A stretch of 64,000 bases of DNA from Flavobacterium odoriferum (GTDB lineage Bacteria > Bacteroidota > Bacteroidia > Flavobacteriales > Flavobacteriaceae). Positions 1 through 11,741 of this stretch are shown piece after piece (position 1 is the stretch's first letter; each line of letters begins with the position of its first letter). Where the stretch lies: assembly GCF_025499515.1 (NCBI RefSeq), contig NZ_JAMKFA010000007.1, positions 206,069 to 270,068 of the forward strand, written 5' to 3'. Made by a program: the position numbers and the translations under genes. The notes under the pieces were generated by a model. That model ran no database searches. It was given only the letters and a program-made list of their open reading frames with translations, and was not told the origin of the DNA.

Positions 1-26
1 ATAGATAGGAAACATATAATTTAAAG

Positions 27-58
27 AAGCACGGGAAATTTCTCGTGCTTTTTTGTTT
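27..58 (+). terminator. Rho-independent terminator of an upstream gene
   Basis: A 7-bp stem (AAGCACG/CGTGCTT), extended by a nearly self-complementary GAAATTTC interior, is followed by TTTTGTTT on the plus strand. It would end a plus-strand gene lying left of the window and facing the minus-strand AlbA_2 gene. Confidence 0.75.
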
Positions 59-111
59 AAAAATCTGAACACTTTGTAAAAAAATTTGTTAAGACATCAA
101 AAACCTCAGCG

Positions 112-1044
112 TTATAATTGTATTCTTTTAAGTTCGTCTAAAAGTAATGGTCCTTCTAATCTCGAACCATTAATCATTGTTTCATTTTCTGGTGAAAATG
201 TGAAATATTGAAATTCAAAATCTAAATCTCTACACCAATATCCTATAAAGATTAGAAAATCTTTTTTTAAATGGGTAACTTTAAAACGTATAGGAATATT
301 TATAACAGAAACCAAAATTTGATTACTATGATTTGAGACAGAATACTTATCACCTAATGAATCTTTTATAAATTCAAAATTATGCAGTGATTCAATAAAT
401 TTAATATTGTAAACATCAACTAAAAAAGAAACTTTTTCAGCAGGCACATTTGATTGGTTACGAATACTAACAACTATATCACTTTTATAATCATCTAATT
501 TATTAATTGTAATATCTGCTGATAATAAAGGTAATTTTCTTTTATTAAAAAGAGCTTGAATAATTCCGTGTGGAGCAGGTTTAGCATCCCTTTCCAATCT
601 AATATAATATTTACCATCTGCTCCAGATTGATGAGGTGGCGTATTACTTTGTGGAATATCTATTAAAAAAACATTCCCTTTTTCAAGAATAAACTCTTCA
701 ATTCTTAAATTTACAGGTGAAGGAACAATATTGGACGCAAGTTTTTGATATAACCAATCTTTATTTTTGAAACTCGAATAAGTTATATCTCCTTGACATA
801 CTTTTGTTGTTGTCTTACCAACTATTTTATTTGTCTCTCTCGGTGCGCCAACAATTAATAAACCTCCTTCAGTATTCAAAAATGCCGCTACTTCTTTAAA
901 TAAATCGTTAATCTCAACATCTCCGCTTTTAAATTCCAAAATAGAAGATTCTTCTTGTGGTTCAGAAAAAAATTCAATTATGTCTTCAATATTAATATCA
1001 AAGCGGGATTTTCCAAATATCGATTCAATAAAGCCATCGTTCAT
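112..1044 (-). CDS. AlbA_2 (Schlafen-type) domain protein
   Basis: 310 residues from the ATG at 1044; a TTG nine codons upstream is possible but less likely. Residues about 25-150 look like an AlbA_2 domain: an E-x-x-x-LEFK start, then FKEVAAFLNTEGGLLIVG, the conserved glycine-rich segment of this family, and later GKYYIRLERD. AlbA_2 domains (once annotated as a putative ATP-binding 'divergent AAA' region) occur in proteins implicated in nucleic acid binding, in prokaryotic defence and in transcription control. The C-terminal half (about 170-310) is beta-rich and unrecognised; it lacks the usual GHKL/HATPase or winged-helix partner, so this is a short form. The gene is solitary, tail to tail with a gene outside the window. 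The domain call is fairly secure; the function is unknown. Confidence 0.75.
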   Translation of the reverse strand: MNDGFIESIFGKSRFDINIEDIIEFFSEPQEESSILEFKSGDVEINDLFKEVAAFLNTEGGLLIVGAPRETNKIVGKTTTKVCQGDITYSSFKNKDWLYQKLASNIVPSPVNLRIEEFILEKGNVFLIDIPQSNTPPHQSGADGKYYIRLERDAKPAPHGIIQALFNKRKLPLLSADITINKLDDYKSDIVVSIRNQSNVPAEKVSFLVDVYNIKFIESLHNFEFIKDSLGDKYSVSNHSNQILVSVINIPIRFKVTHLKKDFLIFIGYWCRDLDFEFQYFTFSPENETMINGSRLEGPLLLDELKRIQL

Positions 1045-1163
1045 AAGTAGTTTTTTTATAATGTTGTGCAAATAATAAAATTAAGTAATCCTTCATTACT
1101 TTCATGCAATTTACAAAACCCTTTTCAAAACAAAATGTGGAAAACTGTAATCTTATAAACATT

Positions 1164-1655
1164 TTAAACAGCTATTTCCATCACATAATCATCCATTACA
1201 TAACCGTTTCCAATATCAATAACTTCGTCTTTTACGATGGTAAAACCTAACTTTTCGTAGAAAAAACGGGATTTGTTGTATTTGTTTACGTTTAAAAAAA
1301 CGGCTTTTTGGTTTTGTGCTATGGCAATTTCAATGGCTTTGTCTATTAATAATTTGCCCAAACCTTTACCTTGTTCGGTAGGCAACACATAAATTTTGTG
1401 AATTTTAAGTTTTTGAGAATTGTAACAATTTAATTCGTAGGACAAAAAACCAACGGCTCTTTCAGCATCTTTTAGTAGTAAAAAATGTTGCCCATTTTGG
1501 AATTGTGTTTCAAGTGCTTCTATGCTATAAAACTGCGATAACATATACTTCAACTGCTCTGGTGAAAGAATTTCTTTGTAAGCAGAAGGCCAAATTTCGT
1601 AAGCTAATTCAGCTACAATACTTAGTTGTTCTTTTTGTAATGGTACAATATTCAT
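1164..1655 (-). CDS. GNAT family N-acetyltransferase
   Basis: 163 residues. Typical GNAT layout: an N-terminal strand (NIVPLQ), alpha1-alpha2 with SPEQLKYML, a central strand VGFLSYEL, then the acetyl-CoA pyrophosphate loop IYVLPTEQGKGLGKLLI (Q/R-x-x-G-x-G/A) at about residues 88-104, and a C-terminal VNKYNKSRFFYEKLGFTIV segment where the 'N..A..FYEKLGF' motif places the active-site region. It would transfer an acetyl group from acetyl-CoA to an amine; the substrate cannot be told. It lies downstream of DUF3467, from which it is separated by a terminator, so it probably has its own transcript. Confidence 0.88.
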   Translation of the reverse strand: MNIVPLQKEQLSIVAELAYEIWPSAYKEILSPEQLKYMLSQFYSIEALETQFQNGQHFLLLKDAERAVGFLSYELNCYNSQKLKIHKIYVLPTEQGKGLGKLLIDKAIEIAIAQNQKAVFLNVNKYNKSRFFYEKLGFTIVKDEVIDIGNGYVMDDYVMEIAV

Positions 1656-1660
1656 TTTGC

Positions 1661-1694
1661 TAAAATAAAAAAAACCTCACATTTCTGAGAGGTT
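1661..1694 (-). terminator. Terminator after the DUF3467 gene
   Basis: Read on the minus strand: AACCTCTCA-GAAA-TGTGAGGTT (9-bp stem with one mismatch and a GAAA loop) followed by eight T. It starts 6 nt after the DUF3467 stop codon. Confidence 0.85.
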
Positions 1695-1700
1695 ATTATG

Positions 1701-2009
1701 TTAAGCTTGTCCTGTTGGTCCAAAATTTAATGGAATGGCTGGCTGTTCGCCTTCTTCAATTTTTCCGTGTGCACTTTCGAAACGGTGTATATTTTCTCCT
1801 AGTGCTTTTAATAAACGTTTTGCATGTTGTGGTGTTAACACAATTCTTGATTTTACTTTTGCCTTTGGAACGCCTGGCATTATCGCTACAAAATCAACCA
1901 CAAACTCAGAATTTGAATGATTGATAATTGCTAAGTTTGAGTAGGTTCCTTCGGCAGTTTTTTCATCTAATTCGATGTTGATTTGTCCTTGTGGGTTGTT
2001 ATTTTCCAT
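1701..2009 (-). CDS. DUF3467 domain protein
   Basis: 102 residues. It matches my memory of the small DUF3467 family: IELDEKTAEGTYSNLAIINH at the N-terminus, then EFVVDFVAIMPG, and the conserved KVKSRIVLTPQHAKRLLKAL helix in the centre. The biochemical role is unknown. It sits directly downstream of rpoC, separated by a terminator-like hairpin. This placement after rpoC is, as far as I know, usual in Flavobacteriia. Confidence 0.9.
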   Translation of the reverse strand: MENNNPQGQINIELDEKTAEGTYSNLAIINHSNSEFVVDFVAIMPGVPKAKVKSRIVLTPQHAKRLLKALGENIHRFESAHGKIEEGEQPAIPLNFGPTGQA

Positions 2010-2119
2010 ATTTTTTATTTAAACATATAAGTCATCTAAGTTTTACTTTAGTGTATATGTATGATTAAGTTCTTTTAAGTTTTCAAATCTAGTACAAGAT
2101 TAAGTATAATTTTTGATTA

Positions 2120-2152
2120 AAAAAAAACCTAACAAAAATTAATTCGTTAGGT
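2120..2152 (-). terminator. Terminator after rpoC
   Basis: Minus-strand CCTAAC / GTTAGG stem (extended by AA/TT) with a 12-nt AT-rich loop and a run of nine T. It lies about 27 nt beyond the rpoC stop. The plus-strand version also has a six-T tail, so it may work both ways. Confidence 0.8.
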
Positions 2153-2178
2153 TTTTTAGTATTGGAATAGTGCTACTT

Positions 2179-5100
2179 TTAGTAATTAAATTCTTCTTTA
2201 GCAGCAACTAACTCATTGTATTCTTCTTTAGAACCTACTATCATATTGTCATAGTCTCTCATACCTGTACCGGCTGGGATTCTGTGTCCTACAATAACAT
2301 TTTCTTTTAATCCTTCTAATGTATCGATTTTACCTGCAACAGCAGCTTCGTTTAATACTTTAGTTGTTTCCTGGAACGATGCCGCAGAAATGAATGATTT
2401 CGTTTGTAACGATGCTCTCGTAATACCTTGAAGTACTGGAGTAGCAGTTGCTGTAATAACATCACGAGCTACTACTAAATTTTTATCATTACGTTTTAAC
2501 AACGAATTTTCATCTCTTAATTGACGTGGAGAAATAATTTGACCTGGTTTTAAATTTTCCGAGTCACCTGCATCCTCTACTACTTTCATTCCGTATAATT
2601 TGTCGTTTTCAACAAGGAAATCACTAGTATGAGCTAATTGATCTTCCAAGAATAATGTATCTCCTGGATCAACAATTCTTACTTTACGCATCATTTGACG
2701 AATAACTACCTCAAAGTGTTTGTCGTTGATTTTTACCCCTTGTAAACGGTAAACTTCCTGAATTTCATTTACTAAATACTGTTGAACAGCAGATGGTCCT
2801 TGAATTCTTAAAATATCCTCTGGAGTAATTGCACCATCAGAAAGTGGCGTACCAGCTTTCACGTAGTCATTCTCTTGCACTAAGATTTGGTTCGAAAGTT
2901 TTACTAAGTATTTCTTCACTTCACCAAATTTAGATTCGATAGCAATTTCTCTATTTCCTCTTTTAATTTTTCCGAATGTAACAACACCGTCAATTTCAGA
3001 AACTACCGCTGGGTTAGATGGATTACGAGCTTCTAATAACTCGGTAATTCTTGGTAAACCTCCTGTGATATCGCCTGTTTTAGAAGAACGACGTGGAATT
3101 TTTACTAAAATTTTACCTGCTTTAATTTTCTCGCCATCATCTACCATAAGGTGAGCTCCAACTGGTAAGTTATATGAACGAATTAATTCGCCATCTTTTC
3201 CATAAATCAATAAAGTAGGAACTAATTTTTTATTTCTACCTTCAGAAATTACTTTTTCTTGGAAACCTGTTTGCTCATCGATTTCAACTAAGAACGATTG
3301 TCCTTGTTCTAAATCTTCGTAAGCAATTTTTCCTGTAAATTCTGAAACAATAACTCCATTATATGGATCCCATTTACAAATTGTAGTACCTTTTTCAACA
3401 ACGTCTCCGTCTTTAACAAAAATACTTGAACCATAAGGAATATAGTGTGTATTTAATAAAATTCCGGTTTTAGCATCTACTAATTTTAATTCAGTAGAAC
3501 GAGAGATAACTATATCAACTGCATTTCCATCAGCATCTTCACCTTTAACGGTTTTTAAATCTTCAATTTCTAATCTACCTCCAAAACGAGTTACAATACT
3601 TGATTCCTCAGAAATACCACCAGCAACCCCTCCAACGTGGAACGTACGAAGTGTTAACTGTGTACCTGGCTCACCAATTGATTGCGCTGCAATAACTCCA
3701 ACTGCTTCACCTTTTTGAGTCATCTTACCAGTAGCTAAGTTTCTACCATAACATTTCGCACAGATTCCTTTTTTAGCTTCACAAGTTAATGGAGAACGTA
3801 CTTCAACTCTTTCGATTGGAGATGCTTCGATTTTCTTAACGATTGCTTCAGTAATTTGCTCACCTGCTTCAACTAAAATTTCGTTATCAAGTGGGTTAAT
3901 TACATTTTGTAAAGCTACACGTCCTAAAATTCTTTCTCCTAAAGTTTCAACAATTTCTTCGTTTTTCTTTAAAGCAGAAACTTCAATTCCTCTTAATGTA
4001 CCACAGTCAACAGAGTTTACAATAACATCTTGAGATACATCGTGTAATCTACGAGTTAAGTAACCAGCATCGGCAGTTTTAAGAGCCGTATCCGCAAGAC
4101 CTTTACGCGCACCGTGAGTAGAAATGAAGTACTCAAGAATCGAAAGACCTTCCTTAAAGTTAGATAAAATCGGGTTTTCAATAATTTCACCACCACCAGC
4201 TGTTGATTTTTTAGGCTTAGCCATCAAACCACGCATACCAGTTAACTGACGAATTTGTTCTTTAGAACCCCTTGCTCCAGAGTCAAGCATCATATATACC
4301 GAGTTGAAACCTTGTTGGTCTTCACGGATATTTTTCATTGCTAGCTCTGTTAATTGAGCATTAGCTGAAGTCCAGATATCAATAACTTGGTTGTAACGTT
4401 CGTTATTGGTAATAAGACCCATGTTATAGTTCATTGAGATACCTTCAACTTGTTCTCTAGCATCCGCAATTAATTGTGTTTTTTGTTCAGGAATACGAAT
4501 ATCACCCAATGAGAATGATAATCCTCCACGGAATGCATTTTTATATCCTAAATCTTTCATATCATCTAAGAAAGCTGCTGTTGTAGGAACATCAGTAACT
4601 TCTAAGATTCTACCAATAATATCACGTAATGATTTCTTAGTTAAAACCTCATTGATATATCCAGCTGCTTGTGGTACTACTTCATTAAATAATACTCTAC
4701 CAGCAGTTGTTTGAATGATTTTATATACTAACTCTCCGTTTTCATTAAAATCTTTAGCACGTACTTTCACACGAGCATTTAATTCTAACTTACCTTCGTT
4801 CAGGGCAATGTTTACTTCTTCTGCAGAATAGAAAGTCAAATCTTGACCTAAAATTTTCTTTTCTGGAGTTGATAGACGCTCTTTGGTCATATAATAAAGA
4901 CCAAGAACCATGTCTTGAGAAGGTACAGTAATTGGAGCACCATTTGCAGGATTCAAGATATTGTGAGAAGCCAACATTAATAATTGTGCCTCTAAAATAG
5001 CTTCTGGTCCTAATGGTAAGTGAACCGCCATCTGGTCACCATCGAAATCGGCGTTGAATGCAGTACATACTAATGGGTGTAACTGGATTGCTTTTCCTTC

Positions 5101-6486
5101 AATTAACTTAGGTTGGAATGCTTGAATACCCAATCTGTGTAACGTAGGAGCACGGTTCAATAATACAGGATGTCCTTTAATTACATTCTCTAAAATATCC
5201 CATACAACTGGCTCTTTTTTGTCGATGATTTTCTTAGCCGACTTAACTGTTTTAACAATTCCTCTTTCGATTAACTTACGAATAACGAATGGTTTGTATA
5301 GTTCAGCAGCCATATCTTTTGGCAAACCACATTCGAACAATTTCATTTCTGGTCCAACGACGATTACTGAACGAGCAGAATAATCTACACGTTTTCCTAA
5401 TAAGTTTTGACGGAAACGACCTTGTTTACCTTTTAATGAATCTGATAAAGATTTTAATGGTCTGTTTGATTCTGTTTTAACAGCAGAAGCTTTACGTGTG
5501 TTATCAAATAATGAATCTACAGATTCTTGTAACATACGTTTTTCGTTTCTTAAGATAACTTCTGGAGCTTTAATCTCCATTAATCTTTTTAAACGGTTGT
5601 TACGGATGATAACTCTTCTGTATAAATCATTTAAATCTGAAGTTGCGAAACGACCTCCATCAAGTGGCACTAACGGACGTAATTCTGGTGGAATAACTGG
5701 AATTACTTTTAAAATCATCCATTCTGGACGGTTTTCTCTGTTTAAGTTAGACTCACGGAATGATTCAACAACATTTAAACGTTTTAACGCTTCTGTCTTA
5801 CGTTGTTTAGATGTTTCGTTATTAGCAGCGTGACGTAAACTATAAGAAAGTTCGTCTAAGTCAGTACGAGCTAATAAATCCATAATACATTCAGCACCCA
5901 TTTTAGCGATGAATTTATTAGGATCGTTGTCATCTAAATATTGATTTTCCATAGGAAGTGTATCTAAAATATTTAAATACTCTTCTTCTGTAAGGAAATC
6001 TAATTTTTGTAATGATTCACCATCAGCGTTTTTAGCAATACCAGCTTGAATTACTACGTATCTTTCGTAGTAAATAATCATATCTAATTTCTTAGATGGT
6101 AGACCTAAAATATAACCAATTTTGTTTGGTAACGAACGGAAATACCAGATATGAGCAATAGGCACAACAAGGTTGATGTGTCCTACTCTATCTCTACGTA
6201 CTTTTTTCTCTGTTACTTCAACACCACATCGGTCACAAACGATTCCTTTATAGCGAATTCTTTTATACTTACCACAAGCACACTCGTAATCTTTTACTGG
6301 ACCGAAAATACGTTCACAGAAAAGACCATCTCTTTCTGGTTTGTGTGTACGATAGTTGATAGTTTCTGGTTTTAAAACCTCACCTCTAGATTCTCCTAAA
6401 ATTGATTCTGGAGAAGCTAATCCTATCGTAATTTTGTTAAACCTTTTTATTTGGTTCTTATCTCTATTATTTCTATTATTCATCAT
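2179..6486 (-). CDS. rpoC: DNA-directed RNA polymerase subunit beta'
   Basis: 1435 residues, the usual length for Bacteroidota. It forms the catalytic clamp half of RNA polymerase with RpoB. Visible signatures: an N-terminal zinc ribbon (C-x-C-x(12)-C-x-x-C around residues 69-86, YECACG...CDRCG), the active-site [14 protein letters not shown] with its three Mg-binding aspartates at about residues 477-490, [15 protein letters not shown] just before it, the second zinc site [16 protein letters not shown], and the trigger-loop/bridge-helix stretch [20 protein letters not shown]. Two adjacent ATG codons (6484-6486 and 6481-6483) are possible starts. It is last in the secE-nusG-rplKAJL-rpoBC order and is separated from rpoB by 254 bp carrying a strong hairpin. 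Confidence 0.99.
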   Translation of the reverse strand: MMNNRNNRDKNQIKRFNKITIGLASPESILGESRGEVLKPETINYRTHKPERDGLFCERIFGPVKDYECACGKYKRIRYKGIVCDRCGVEVTEKKVRRDRVGHINLVVPIAHIWYFRSLPNKIGYILGLPSKKLDMIIYYERYVVIQAGIAKNADGESLQKLDFLTEEEYLNILDTLPMENQYLDDNDPNKFIAKMGAECIMDLLARTDLDELSYSLRHAANNETSKQRKTEALKRLNVVESFRESNLNRENRPEWMILKVIPVIPPELRPLVPLDGGRFATSDLNDLYRRVIIRNNRLKRLMEIKAPEVILRNEKRMLQESVDSLFDNTRKASAVKTESNRPLKSLSDSLKGKQGRFRQNLLGKRVDYSARSVIVVGPEMKLFECGLPKDMAAELYKPFVIRKLIERGIVKTVKSAKKIIDKKEPVVWDILENVIKGHPVLLNRAPTLHRLGIQAFQPKLIEGKAIQLHPLVCTAFNADFDGDQMAVHLPLGPEAILEAQLLMLASHNILNPANGAPITVPSQDMVLGLYYMTKERLSTPEKKILGQDLTFYSAEEVNIALNEGKLELNARVKVRAKDFNENGELVYKIIQTTAGRVLFNEVVPQAAGYINEVLTKKSLRDIIGRILEVTDVPTTAAFLDDMKDLGYKNAFRGGLSFSLGDIRIPEQKTQLIADAREQVEGISMNYNMGLITNNERYNQVIDIWTSANAQLTELAMKNIREDQQGFNSVYMMLDSGARGSKEQIRQLTGMRGLMAKPKKSTAGGGEIIENPILSNFKEGLSILEYFISTHGARKGLADTALKTADAGYLTRRLHDVSQDVIVNSVDCGTLRGIEVSALKKNEEIVETLGERILGRVALQNVINPLDNEILVEAGEQITEAIVKKIEASPIERVEVRSPLTCEAKKGICAKCYGRNLATGKMTQKGEAVGVIAAQSIGEPGTQLTLRTFHVGGVAGGISEESSIVTRFGGRLEIEDLKTVKGEDADGNAVDIVISRSTELKLVDAKTGILLNTHYIPYGSSIFVKDGDVVEKGTTICKWDPYNGVIVSEFTGKIAYEDLEQGQSFLVEIDEQTGFQEKVISEGRNKKLVPTLLIYGKDGELIRSYNLPVGAHLMVDDGEKIKAGKILVKIPRRSSKTGDITGGLPRITELLEARNPSNPAVVSEIDGVVTFGKIKRGNREIAIESKFGEVKKYLVKLSNQILVQENDYVKAGTPLSDGAITPEDILRIQGPSAVQQYLVNEIQEVYRLQGVKINDKHFEVVIRQMMRKVRIVDPGDTLFLEDQLAHTSDFLVENDKLYGMKVVEDAGDSENLKPGQIISPRQLRDENSLLKRNDKNLVVARDVITATATPVLQGITRASLQTKSFISAASFQETTKVLNEAAVAGKIDTLEGLKENVIVGHRIPAGTGMRDYDNMIVGSKEEYNELVAAKEEFNY

Positions 6487-6686
6487 AGTTTTTACTATTG
6501 ATTTACTTGCAATTAAAAATTGATTTTAAACAGCTTTAGCAATGCTACTTTTCTGTTGACTCGAATTACTTCTCTAAACTTCAAACCTAAATTTTGAAGT
6601 GCTAGTTATTGTATTTGACACAATAAATTTTGTCTGTACAATAAAAAATCGGAACGGTTTACGGTTATAAATCCTTAAAAACTTTT

Positions 6687-6725
6687 AAAAAAATAGTAGA
6701 GAGCGTTGCGATACAACGCCTCTAC
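6687..6725 (-). repeat. GTAGAG-type hairpin in the rpoB-rpoC spacer
   Basis: GTAGAG-A-GCGTTG / CAACGC-CTCTAC forms a 12-bp stem (arms 6696-6708 and 6714-6725) with one bulged A and a 5-nt loop; on the minus strand it is followed by TATTTTTTT. It could attenuate transcription into rpoC. The GTAGAG...CTCTAC form resembles hairpins I recall as dispersed many times in Bacteroidota genomes, so it may be a REP-like element rather than a gene-specific attenuator. Confidence 0.75.
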
Positions 6726-6740
6726 AATAATATTCTATAT

Positions 6741-9700
6741 TTATTCTTCTAATCTGATATCTAATCCAAGACCTTTTAATTCATGCATTAATACATTGAA
6801 TGATTCTGGTAATCCTGGTTCTGGCATAGTTTCTCCTTTTACGATTGCTTCGTAAGTTTTAGCTCTACCAATAACGTCATCTGATTTAACAGTTAAGATT
6901 TCTCTAAGTGTACTTGATGCACCGTATGCTTCAAGAGCCCAAACCTCCATCTCTCCGAAACGTTGTCCTCCAAATTGCGCTTTACCTCCTAAAGGTTGTT
7001 GCGTAATTAATGAGTATGGACCAATAGAACGAGCGTGCATTTTATCATCAATCATGTGTCCTAATTTCAACATGTAGATTACACCCACGGTTGCTGCTTG
7101 GTGGAAACGTTCTCCTGTTCCTCCATCATACAAATACGTATGACCAAATCTTGGAATTCCTGCTTCGTCAGTAAGTTCATTAATTTGGTCGATTGTAGCT
7201 CCATCAAAGATTGGTGTTGCATATTTTCTACCTAATTTTTGTCCTGCCCATCCTAATACAGTTTCATAAATCTGACCAATGTTCATACGAGATGGTACCC
7301 CAAGTGGATTCAATACGATATCTACTGGTGTTCCGTCTTCTAAGAATGGCATATCTTCATGACGAACGATTTTTGCTACAATACCTTTGTTTCCGTGACG
7401 TCCTGCCATTTTATCCCCTACTTTTAACTTACGTTTTTTAGCGATGTAAACTTTAGCAAGTTTCAAAATACCTGATGGTAATTCATCTCCCACAGTGATT
7501 GTAAATTTCTCTCTTCTTAACCAACCTTGTAAATCGTTTAATTTGATTTTGTAGTTGTGAATTAAGTCATTTACCATTGAATTTGTATGGTCGTCTGTTG
7601 ACCATTGCCCTTTTGTTAAGTGCGCAAAATCTTCAACAGCTTGTAACATTTTTTTAGTGAATTTTTTACCTTTTGGCAATACTTCTTCACCTAAATCATT
7701 CATAACTCCTTGTGAAGTTTTTCCGTCAATGATAACAAATAATTTTTCAATTAATTTATCTTTTAATTCATTGTATTTAACTTCAAATTCGTTTTCTAAT
7801 TTGTCAACGTCTTCTTTATCTTTCGAACGTTTCCTCTTATCTTTTACTGCTTTCGCAAATAATTTTTTATCTAAAACTACACCATGTAATGATGGAGAAG
7901 CTTTTAATGAAGCATCTTTAACATCACCTGCTTTATCACCGAAGATAGCTCTTAAAAGTTTTTCTTCTGGCGTAGGATCTGATTCTCCTTTTGGTGTAAT
8001 TTTTCCGATTAAAATATCACCAGGTTTTACTTCGGCACCAATTCTAATCATTCCGTTTTCATCTAAATCTTTAGTAGCTTCTTCAGAAACGTTTGGAATA
8101 TCATTTGTTAACTCTTCGTTACCTAATTTAGTATCACGAACTTCTAACGTATAATCGTCAATGTGTAATGATGTAAAAATATCATCACGTACTACTTTTT
8201 CAGAAATTACGATTGCATCCTCGAAGTTGTATCCTTTCCATGGCATAAACGCCACTTTCAAGTTTCTTCCGATTGCTAATTCTCCGTTTTGAGTAGCATA
8301 ACCTTCACATAACACTTGACCTTTTTCAACTCTATCACCTTTTCTTACGATTGGTTTTAAGTTGATACAAGTACTTTGATTGGTTTTTCTATATTTGATT
8401 AATTGATACGTTTTTTCGTCTGCTTCAAAGCTAACCATGCGCTCTTCTTCAGTTCTGTCATATTTGATAGTGATTTTATCAGCATCAACATATTCAACAG
8501 TTCCACTACCTTCAGCGTTGATTAATACTCTTGAATCAGAAGCAACTTGTCTTTCTAAACCAGTACCTACGATTGGAGCTTCAGGACGTAATAATGGAAC
8601 GGCCTGACGCATCATGTTAGATCCCATCAACGCACGGTTCGCATCATCATGCTCTAAGAAAGGAATCAATGAAGCTGAAATAGAAGCAATTTGATTTGGA
8701 GCAACGTCTGTATAGTGTACAGCTGTTGGTTCAACTACTGGGAAGTCACCTTCCTCACGCGCAATAACATTATGCGCAGTAATTTTACCAGTAGCATCCA
8801 TTTCAATGTTTGCTTGTGCAATCATTTTTCCTTCTTCCTCTTCTGCACTTAAATAAACTGGAGTTGATTCTAAATCTACAACACCATTTGTTACCTTACG
8901 GTAAGGTGTTTCGATGAATCCCATTCCGTTTACTTTAGCATAAACTCCTAATGAAGAAATCAAACCAATGTTTGGTCCTTCAGGGGTTTCAATAGGACAA
9001 AGTCTTCCGTAGTGTGTATAGTGAACGTCACGCACCTCGAAACCAGCTCTTTCTCTAGATAAACCTCCAGGTCCAAGGGCAGATAAACGACGTTTGTGTG
9101 TAATCTCTGCTAATGGATTGGTTTGATCCATAAACTGAGATAACTGGTTTGTTCCGAAGAATGAATTAATTACTGATGATAATGTTTTAGCATTAATCAA
9201 ATCGATAGGTGTAAACACCTCGTTATCACGAACGTTCATTCTCTCACGGATAGTTCTTGCCATACGAGCTAAACCAACACCAAATTGTGCTGATAATTGC
9301 TCTCCAACAGTTCTAACACGACGGTTTGATAAGTGATCAATATCATCAATCTCTGCTTTTGAGTTGATTAATTCGATCAAATATTTTACAATTGTAATAA
9401 TATCTTCTTTTGTTAAAACTTGTTTTTCCATAGGAATATCAAGGTTTAACTTTTTGTTCATTCTGTAACGACCAACTTCACCTAAGTTATAACGTTGATC
9501 AGAGAAGAATAATTTATCTATAATACCACGAGCCGTTTCCTCATCAGGCGGTTCCGCGTTACGTAATTGTCTGTAAATGTGTTCAACAGCCTCTTTTTCA
9601 GAGTTTGTTGGGTCTTTTTGTAACGTATTGTGAATAATAGTATAGTCAGTAGCGTTATTATCTTCTTTGTGTAAAAGAATAGTTTTAACGTCAGCTTCGA

Positions 9701-10553
9701 TTATTTCTTCGATATTATCTTTGTCAAGAATTGTATCTCTATCAAGGATAATTTCATTACGTTCAATTGAAACCACTTCACCAGTATCTTCATCAACGAA
9801 ATCCTCATGCCAAGTGTTTAAAACACGTGCAGCAAGTCTTCTTCCAGCATATTTTTTGATACCAGTTTTAGACACTTTAATTTCTTCAGCAAGGTCGAAA
9901 ATTTCCAAGATATCTTTATCTCTTTCAAATCCGATAGCTCTAAATAAAGTGGTAACAGGTAATTTTTTCTTTCTATCGATATACGCATACATTACGTTAT
10001 TGATATCGGTAGCAAATTCAATCCATGATCCTTTAAAAGGAATAATTCTAGCCGAATATAGTTTAGTACCATTCGCATGAAAAGATTGTCCAAAGAATAC
10101 CCCTGGAGATCTATGTAATTGAGATACAACAACACGTTCTGCTCCATTGATAACAAATGTACCGCTTGGAGTCATGTATGGTATTGTGCCTAAATAAACA
10201 TCTTGTACAATAGTTTCAAAATCTTCATGTTCAGGATCTGTACAATATAATTTAAGTCTAGCCTTTAAAGGTACACTATGTGTTAGACCTCTATCAATAC
10301 ACTCTTCGATAGTATATCGAGGTGGATCAACAAAATAGTCAAGAAACTCCAACACAAAATTATTTCTTGTATCAGTTATTGGAAAATTTTCCATGAAGGT
10401 ATTATACAGCCCTTCGTTGCCTCTTTCGTCAGATTTTGTTTCTAATTGAAAAAAATCTTTAAACGATTTCACTTGAATATCTAGAAAATCTGGATATTGT
10501 GGAATGTTTTTTGTCGAAGCAAAATTTAATCTTTCAGTCTGATTAGCAATCAT
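6741..10553 (-). CDS. rpoB: DNA-directed RNA polymerase subunit beta
   Basis: 1270 residues from the ATG at 10553; a TTG codon immediately upstream (10556) is unlikely to be the start. It is the beta subunit of RNA polymerase, the site of rifampicin action. Visible family blocks: [20 protein letters not shown] and [20 protein letters not shown] (rifampicin pocket, no obvious resistance substitution seen by eye), [35 protein letters not shown] segment, [31 protein letters not shown], and the C-terminal [19 protein letters not shown]. It is read after rplL across a 241-bp spacer with two hairpins. Confidence 0.99.
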   Translation of the reverse strand: MIANQTERLNFASTKNIPQYPDFLDIQVKSFKDFFQLETKSDERGNEGLYNTFMENFPITDTRNNFVLEFLDYFVDPPRYTIEECIDRGLTHSVPLKARLKLYCTDPEHEDFETIVQDVYLGTIPYMTPSGTFVINGAERVVVSQLHRSPGVFFGQSFHANGTKLYSARIIPFKGSWIEFATDINNVMYAYIDRKKKLPVTTLFRAIGFERDKDILEIFDLAEEIKVSKTGIKKYAGRRLAARVLNTWHEDFVDEDTGEVVSIERNEIILDRDTILDKDNIEEIIEADVKTILLHKEDNNATDYTIIHNTLQKDPTNSEKEAVEHIYRQLRNAEPPDEETARGIIDKLFFSDQRYNLGEVGRYRMNKKLNLDIPMEKQVLTKEDIITIVKYLIELINSKAEIDDIDHLSNRRVRTVGEQLSAQFGVGLARMARTIRERMNVRDNEVFTPIDLINAKTLSSVINSFFGTNQLSQFMDQTNPLAEITHKRRLSALGPGGLSRERAGFEVRDVHYTHYGRLCPIETPEGPNIGLISSLGVYAKVNGMGFIETPYRKVTNGVVDLESTPVYLSAEEEEGKMIAQANIEMDATGKITAHNVIAREEGDFPVVEPTAVHYTDVAPNQIASISASLIPFLEHDDANRALMGSNMMRQAVPLLRPEAPIVGTGLERQVASDSRVLINAEGSGTVEYVDADKITIKYDRTEEERMVSFEADEKTYQLIKYRKTNQSTCINLKPIVRKGDRVEKGQVLCEGYATQNGELAIGRNLKVAFMPWKGYNFEDAIVISEKVVRDDIFTSLHIDDYTLEVRDTKLGNEELTNDIPNVSEEATKDLDENGMIRIGAEVKPGDILIGKITPKGESDPTPEEKLLRAIFGDKAGDVKDASLKASPSLHGVVLDKKLFAKAVKDKRKRSKDKEDVDKLENEFEVKYNELKDKLIEKLFVIIDGKTSQGVMNDLGEEVLPKGKKFTKKMLQAVEDFAHLTKGQWSTDDHTNSMVNDLIHNYKIKLNDLQGWLRREKFTITVGDELPSGILKLAKVYIAKKRKLKVGDKMAGRHGNKGIVAKIVRHEDMPFLEDGTPVDIVLNPLGVPSRMNIGQIYETVLGWAGQKLGRKYATPIFDGATIDQINELTDEAGIPRFGHTYLYDGGTGERFHQAATVGVIYMLKLGHMIDDKMHARSIGPYSLITQQPLGGKAQFGGQRFGEMEVWALEAYGASSTLREILTVKSDDVIGRAKTYEAIVKGETMPEPGLPESFNVLMHELKGLGLDIRLEE

Positions 10554-10695
10554 CAATGGATAAAATTTTGATTTAAAAAAAGTAATTTTTTGTGTAAATA
10601 CACTGTTTTAATAATACTTCCTTTTTAATAACCAATACATCTTTAAAATAAACCAGGAAATTTAGTTTAATTTTTTTCTTCGTTATTGATTACTT

Positions 10696-10773
10696 TTTTG
10701 CGTATAAAAAATACAATAATTTAATATACGCAAAATGGTTTAGGTCTTTGAGAGCACTCTCAAGACCTAAACC
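10696..10773 (-). promoter_or_regulatory. Tandem stem-loops between rplL and rpoB
   Basis: Two strong inverted repeats lie side by side. The first on the minus strand has GGTTTAGGTCT and TGAGAG arms (10737-10773; 17 paired bases, one bulged T on the plus-strand copy, 2-nt turn). The second has 11-nt arms TTTTGCGTATA/TATACGCAAAA (10696-10735) around an 18-nt AT loop. Neither is followed by a T tract in the minus direction, so they do not look like simple terminators. They are more likely an RNA processing site or partial attenuator that sets the L7/L12 to RNA polymerase ratio, by analogy with the rplL-rpoB spacer of other bacteria. Confidence 0.7.
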
Positions 10774-10794
10774 TAGCTTATTTATGAGTATAAA

Positions 10795-11166
10795 TTATTT
10801 TAACTCAACTACAGCTCCTGCTTCTTCTAAAGCTTTCTTAAGACCTTCAGCCTCATCTTTAGAAACACCTTCTTTTACATTTGTTGGTGCAGCATCAACT
10901 AAATCTTTAGCTTCTTTAAGACCTAAACCAGTTAATTCTTTAACCGCTTTAACAACTCCTAATTTAGAAGCACCAGCATCTTTTAATACTACTGTAAATT
11001 CTGTTTGCTCAGCAGCAGCACCAGCATCTCCACCACCAGCAGCAACTACAACAGCTGCAGCAGCAGGCTCGATACCATACTCATCTTTTAATATTGTTGC
11101 TAATTCGTTAACTTCTTTAACTGTTAAGTTAACTAATTGTTCTGCGAATTGTTTCAAATCTGCCAT
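10795..11166 (-). CDS. rplL: 50S ribosomal protein L7/L12
   Basis: 123 residues, normal size. N-terminal dimerisation domain ([25 protein letters not shown]), an Ala/Gly-rich flexible hinge ([19 protein letters not shown]), and the C-terminal factor-binding domain with [17 protein letters not shown] and [20 protein letters not shown]. Four copies form the stalk that recruits translational GTPases. It follows rplJ by 55 bp, the normal L10-(L12)4 pairing. Confidence 0.99.
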   Translation of the reverse strand: MADLKQFAEQLVNLTVKEVNELATILKDEYGIEPAAAAVVVAAGGGDAGAAAEQTEFTVVLKDAGASKLGVVKAVKELTGLGLKEAKDLVDAAPTNVKEGVSKDEAEGLKKALEEAGAVVELK

Positions 11167-11221
11167 TTTTTCTATCGTTTAAAATGTTTTGTAAAAAATA
11201 TAATTTATTTGTGCGTACTTA

Positions 11222-11719
11222 TTATTCTGCTCCTTCTTCCTTGTTAGGTTGATTTTGAAGAGCTGCAATAACTCTTTGAGCAGGAGATTGTAATAATCCA
11301 ATAATTTCTGCGATAACTTCTTCTTTAGATTTAATAGCAACTAAGCTGTCTAATAAGTTGTCACCTATATAAATTTCTTGGTTAATGTAAGCTCCTTTAA
11401 AAAGTGGTTTTTCACCTTTCTTACGGAATTCTTTAATGATTTTTGCTGGTCCATTAGCGGTATCAGCAATAAACATAGAAGTATTTCCTTTAAGAACTGT
11501 AGATAAATCACCAAAGTCGCTATCTGAAGCTTCCATTGCTTTTTCAAGTAATGTATTCTTCACAACTTCTAATTTAATTCCAGCTTTAAAACAAGCTCTT
11601 CTTAAGTTTGAAGTAGTATCTGCATCTAGTCCTGAAATGTCTGCTAAATAGATAACATTAACATCCGCTAACTGTGCAGTTAAATCTTTAATCGCGATTG
11701 ATTTTTCTTCTCTAGTCAT
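11222..11719 (-). CDS. rplJ: 50S ribosomal protein L10
   Basis: 165 residues. It begins MTREEKSIAIKDLTAQL, has the central domain FKAGIKLEVVKNTLLEKAM and GPAKIIKEFRKKGEKPLFKGAYI, and the C-terminal helix (EEVIAEIIGLLQSPAQRVIAALQ) that carries L7/L12 dimers at the stalk base. Within rplKAJL. Autoregulation through a leader RNA is known in E. coli; only 22 bp separate it from rplA here and I see no leader structure in that gap. Confidence 0.98.
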   Translation of the reverse strand: MTREEKSIAIKDLTAQLADVNVIYLADISGLDADTTSNLRRACFKAGIKLEVVKNTLLEKAMEASDSDFGDLSTVLKGNTSMFIADTANGPAKIIKEFRKKGEKPLFKGAYINQEIYIGDNLLDSLVAIKSKEEVIAEIIGLLQSPAQRVIAALQNQPNKEEGAE

Positions 11720-11741
11720 ACTAAAAATTTTTAACTACCAA

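Noticed and set aside
10748..11182. Plus-strand frame of 144 codons over rplL
   Set aside because: Antisense shadow of the Ala-rich L7/L12 coding sequence.
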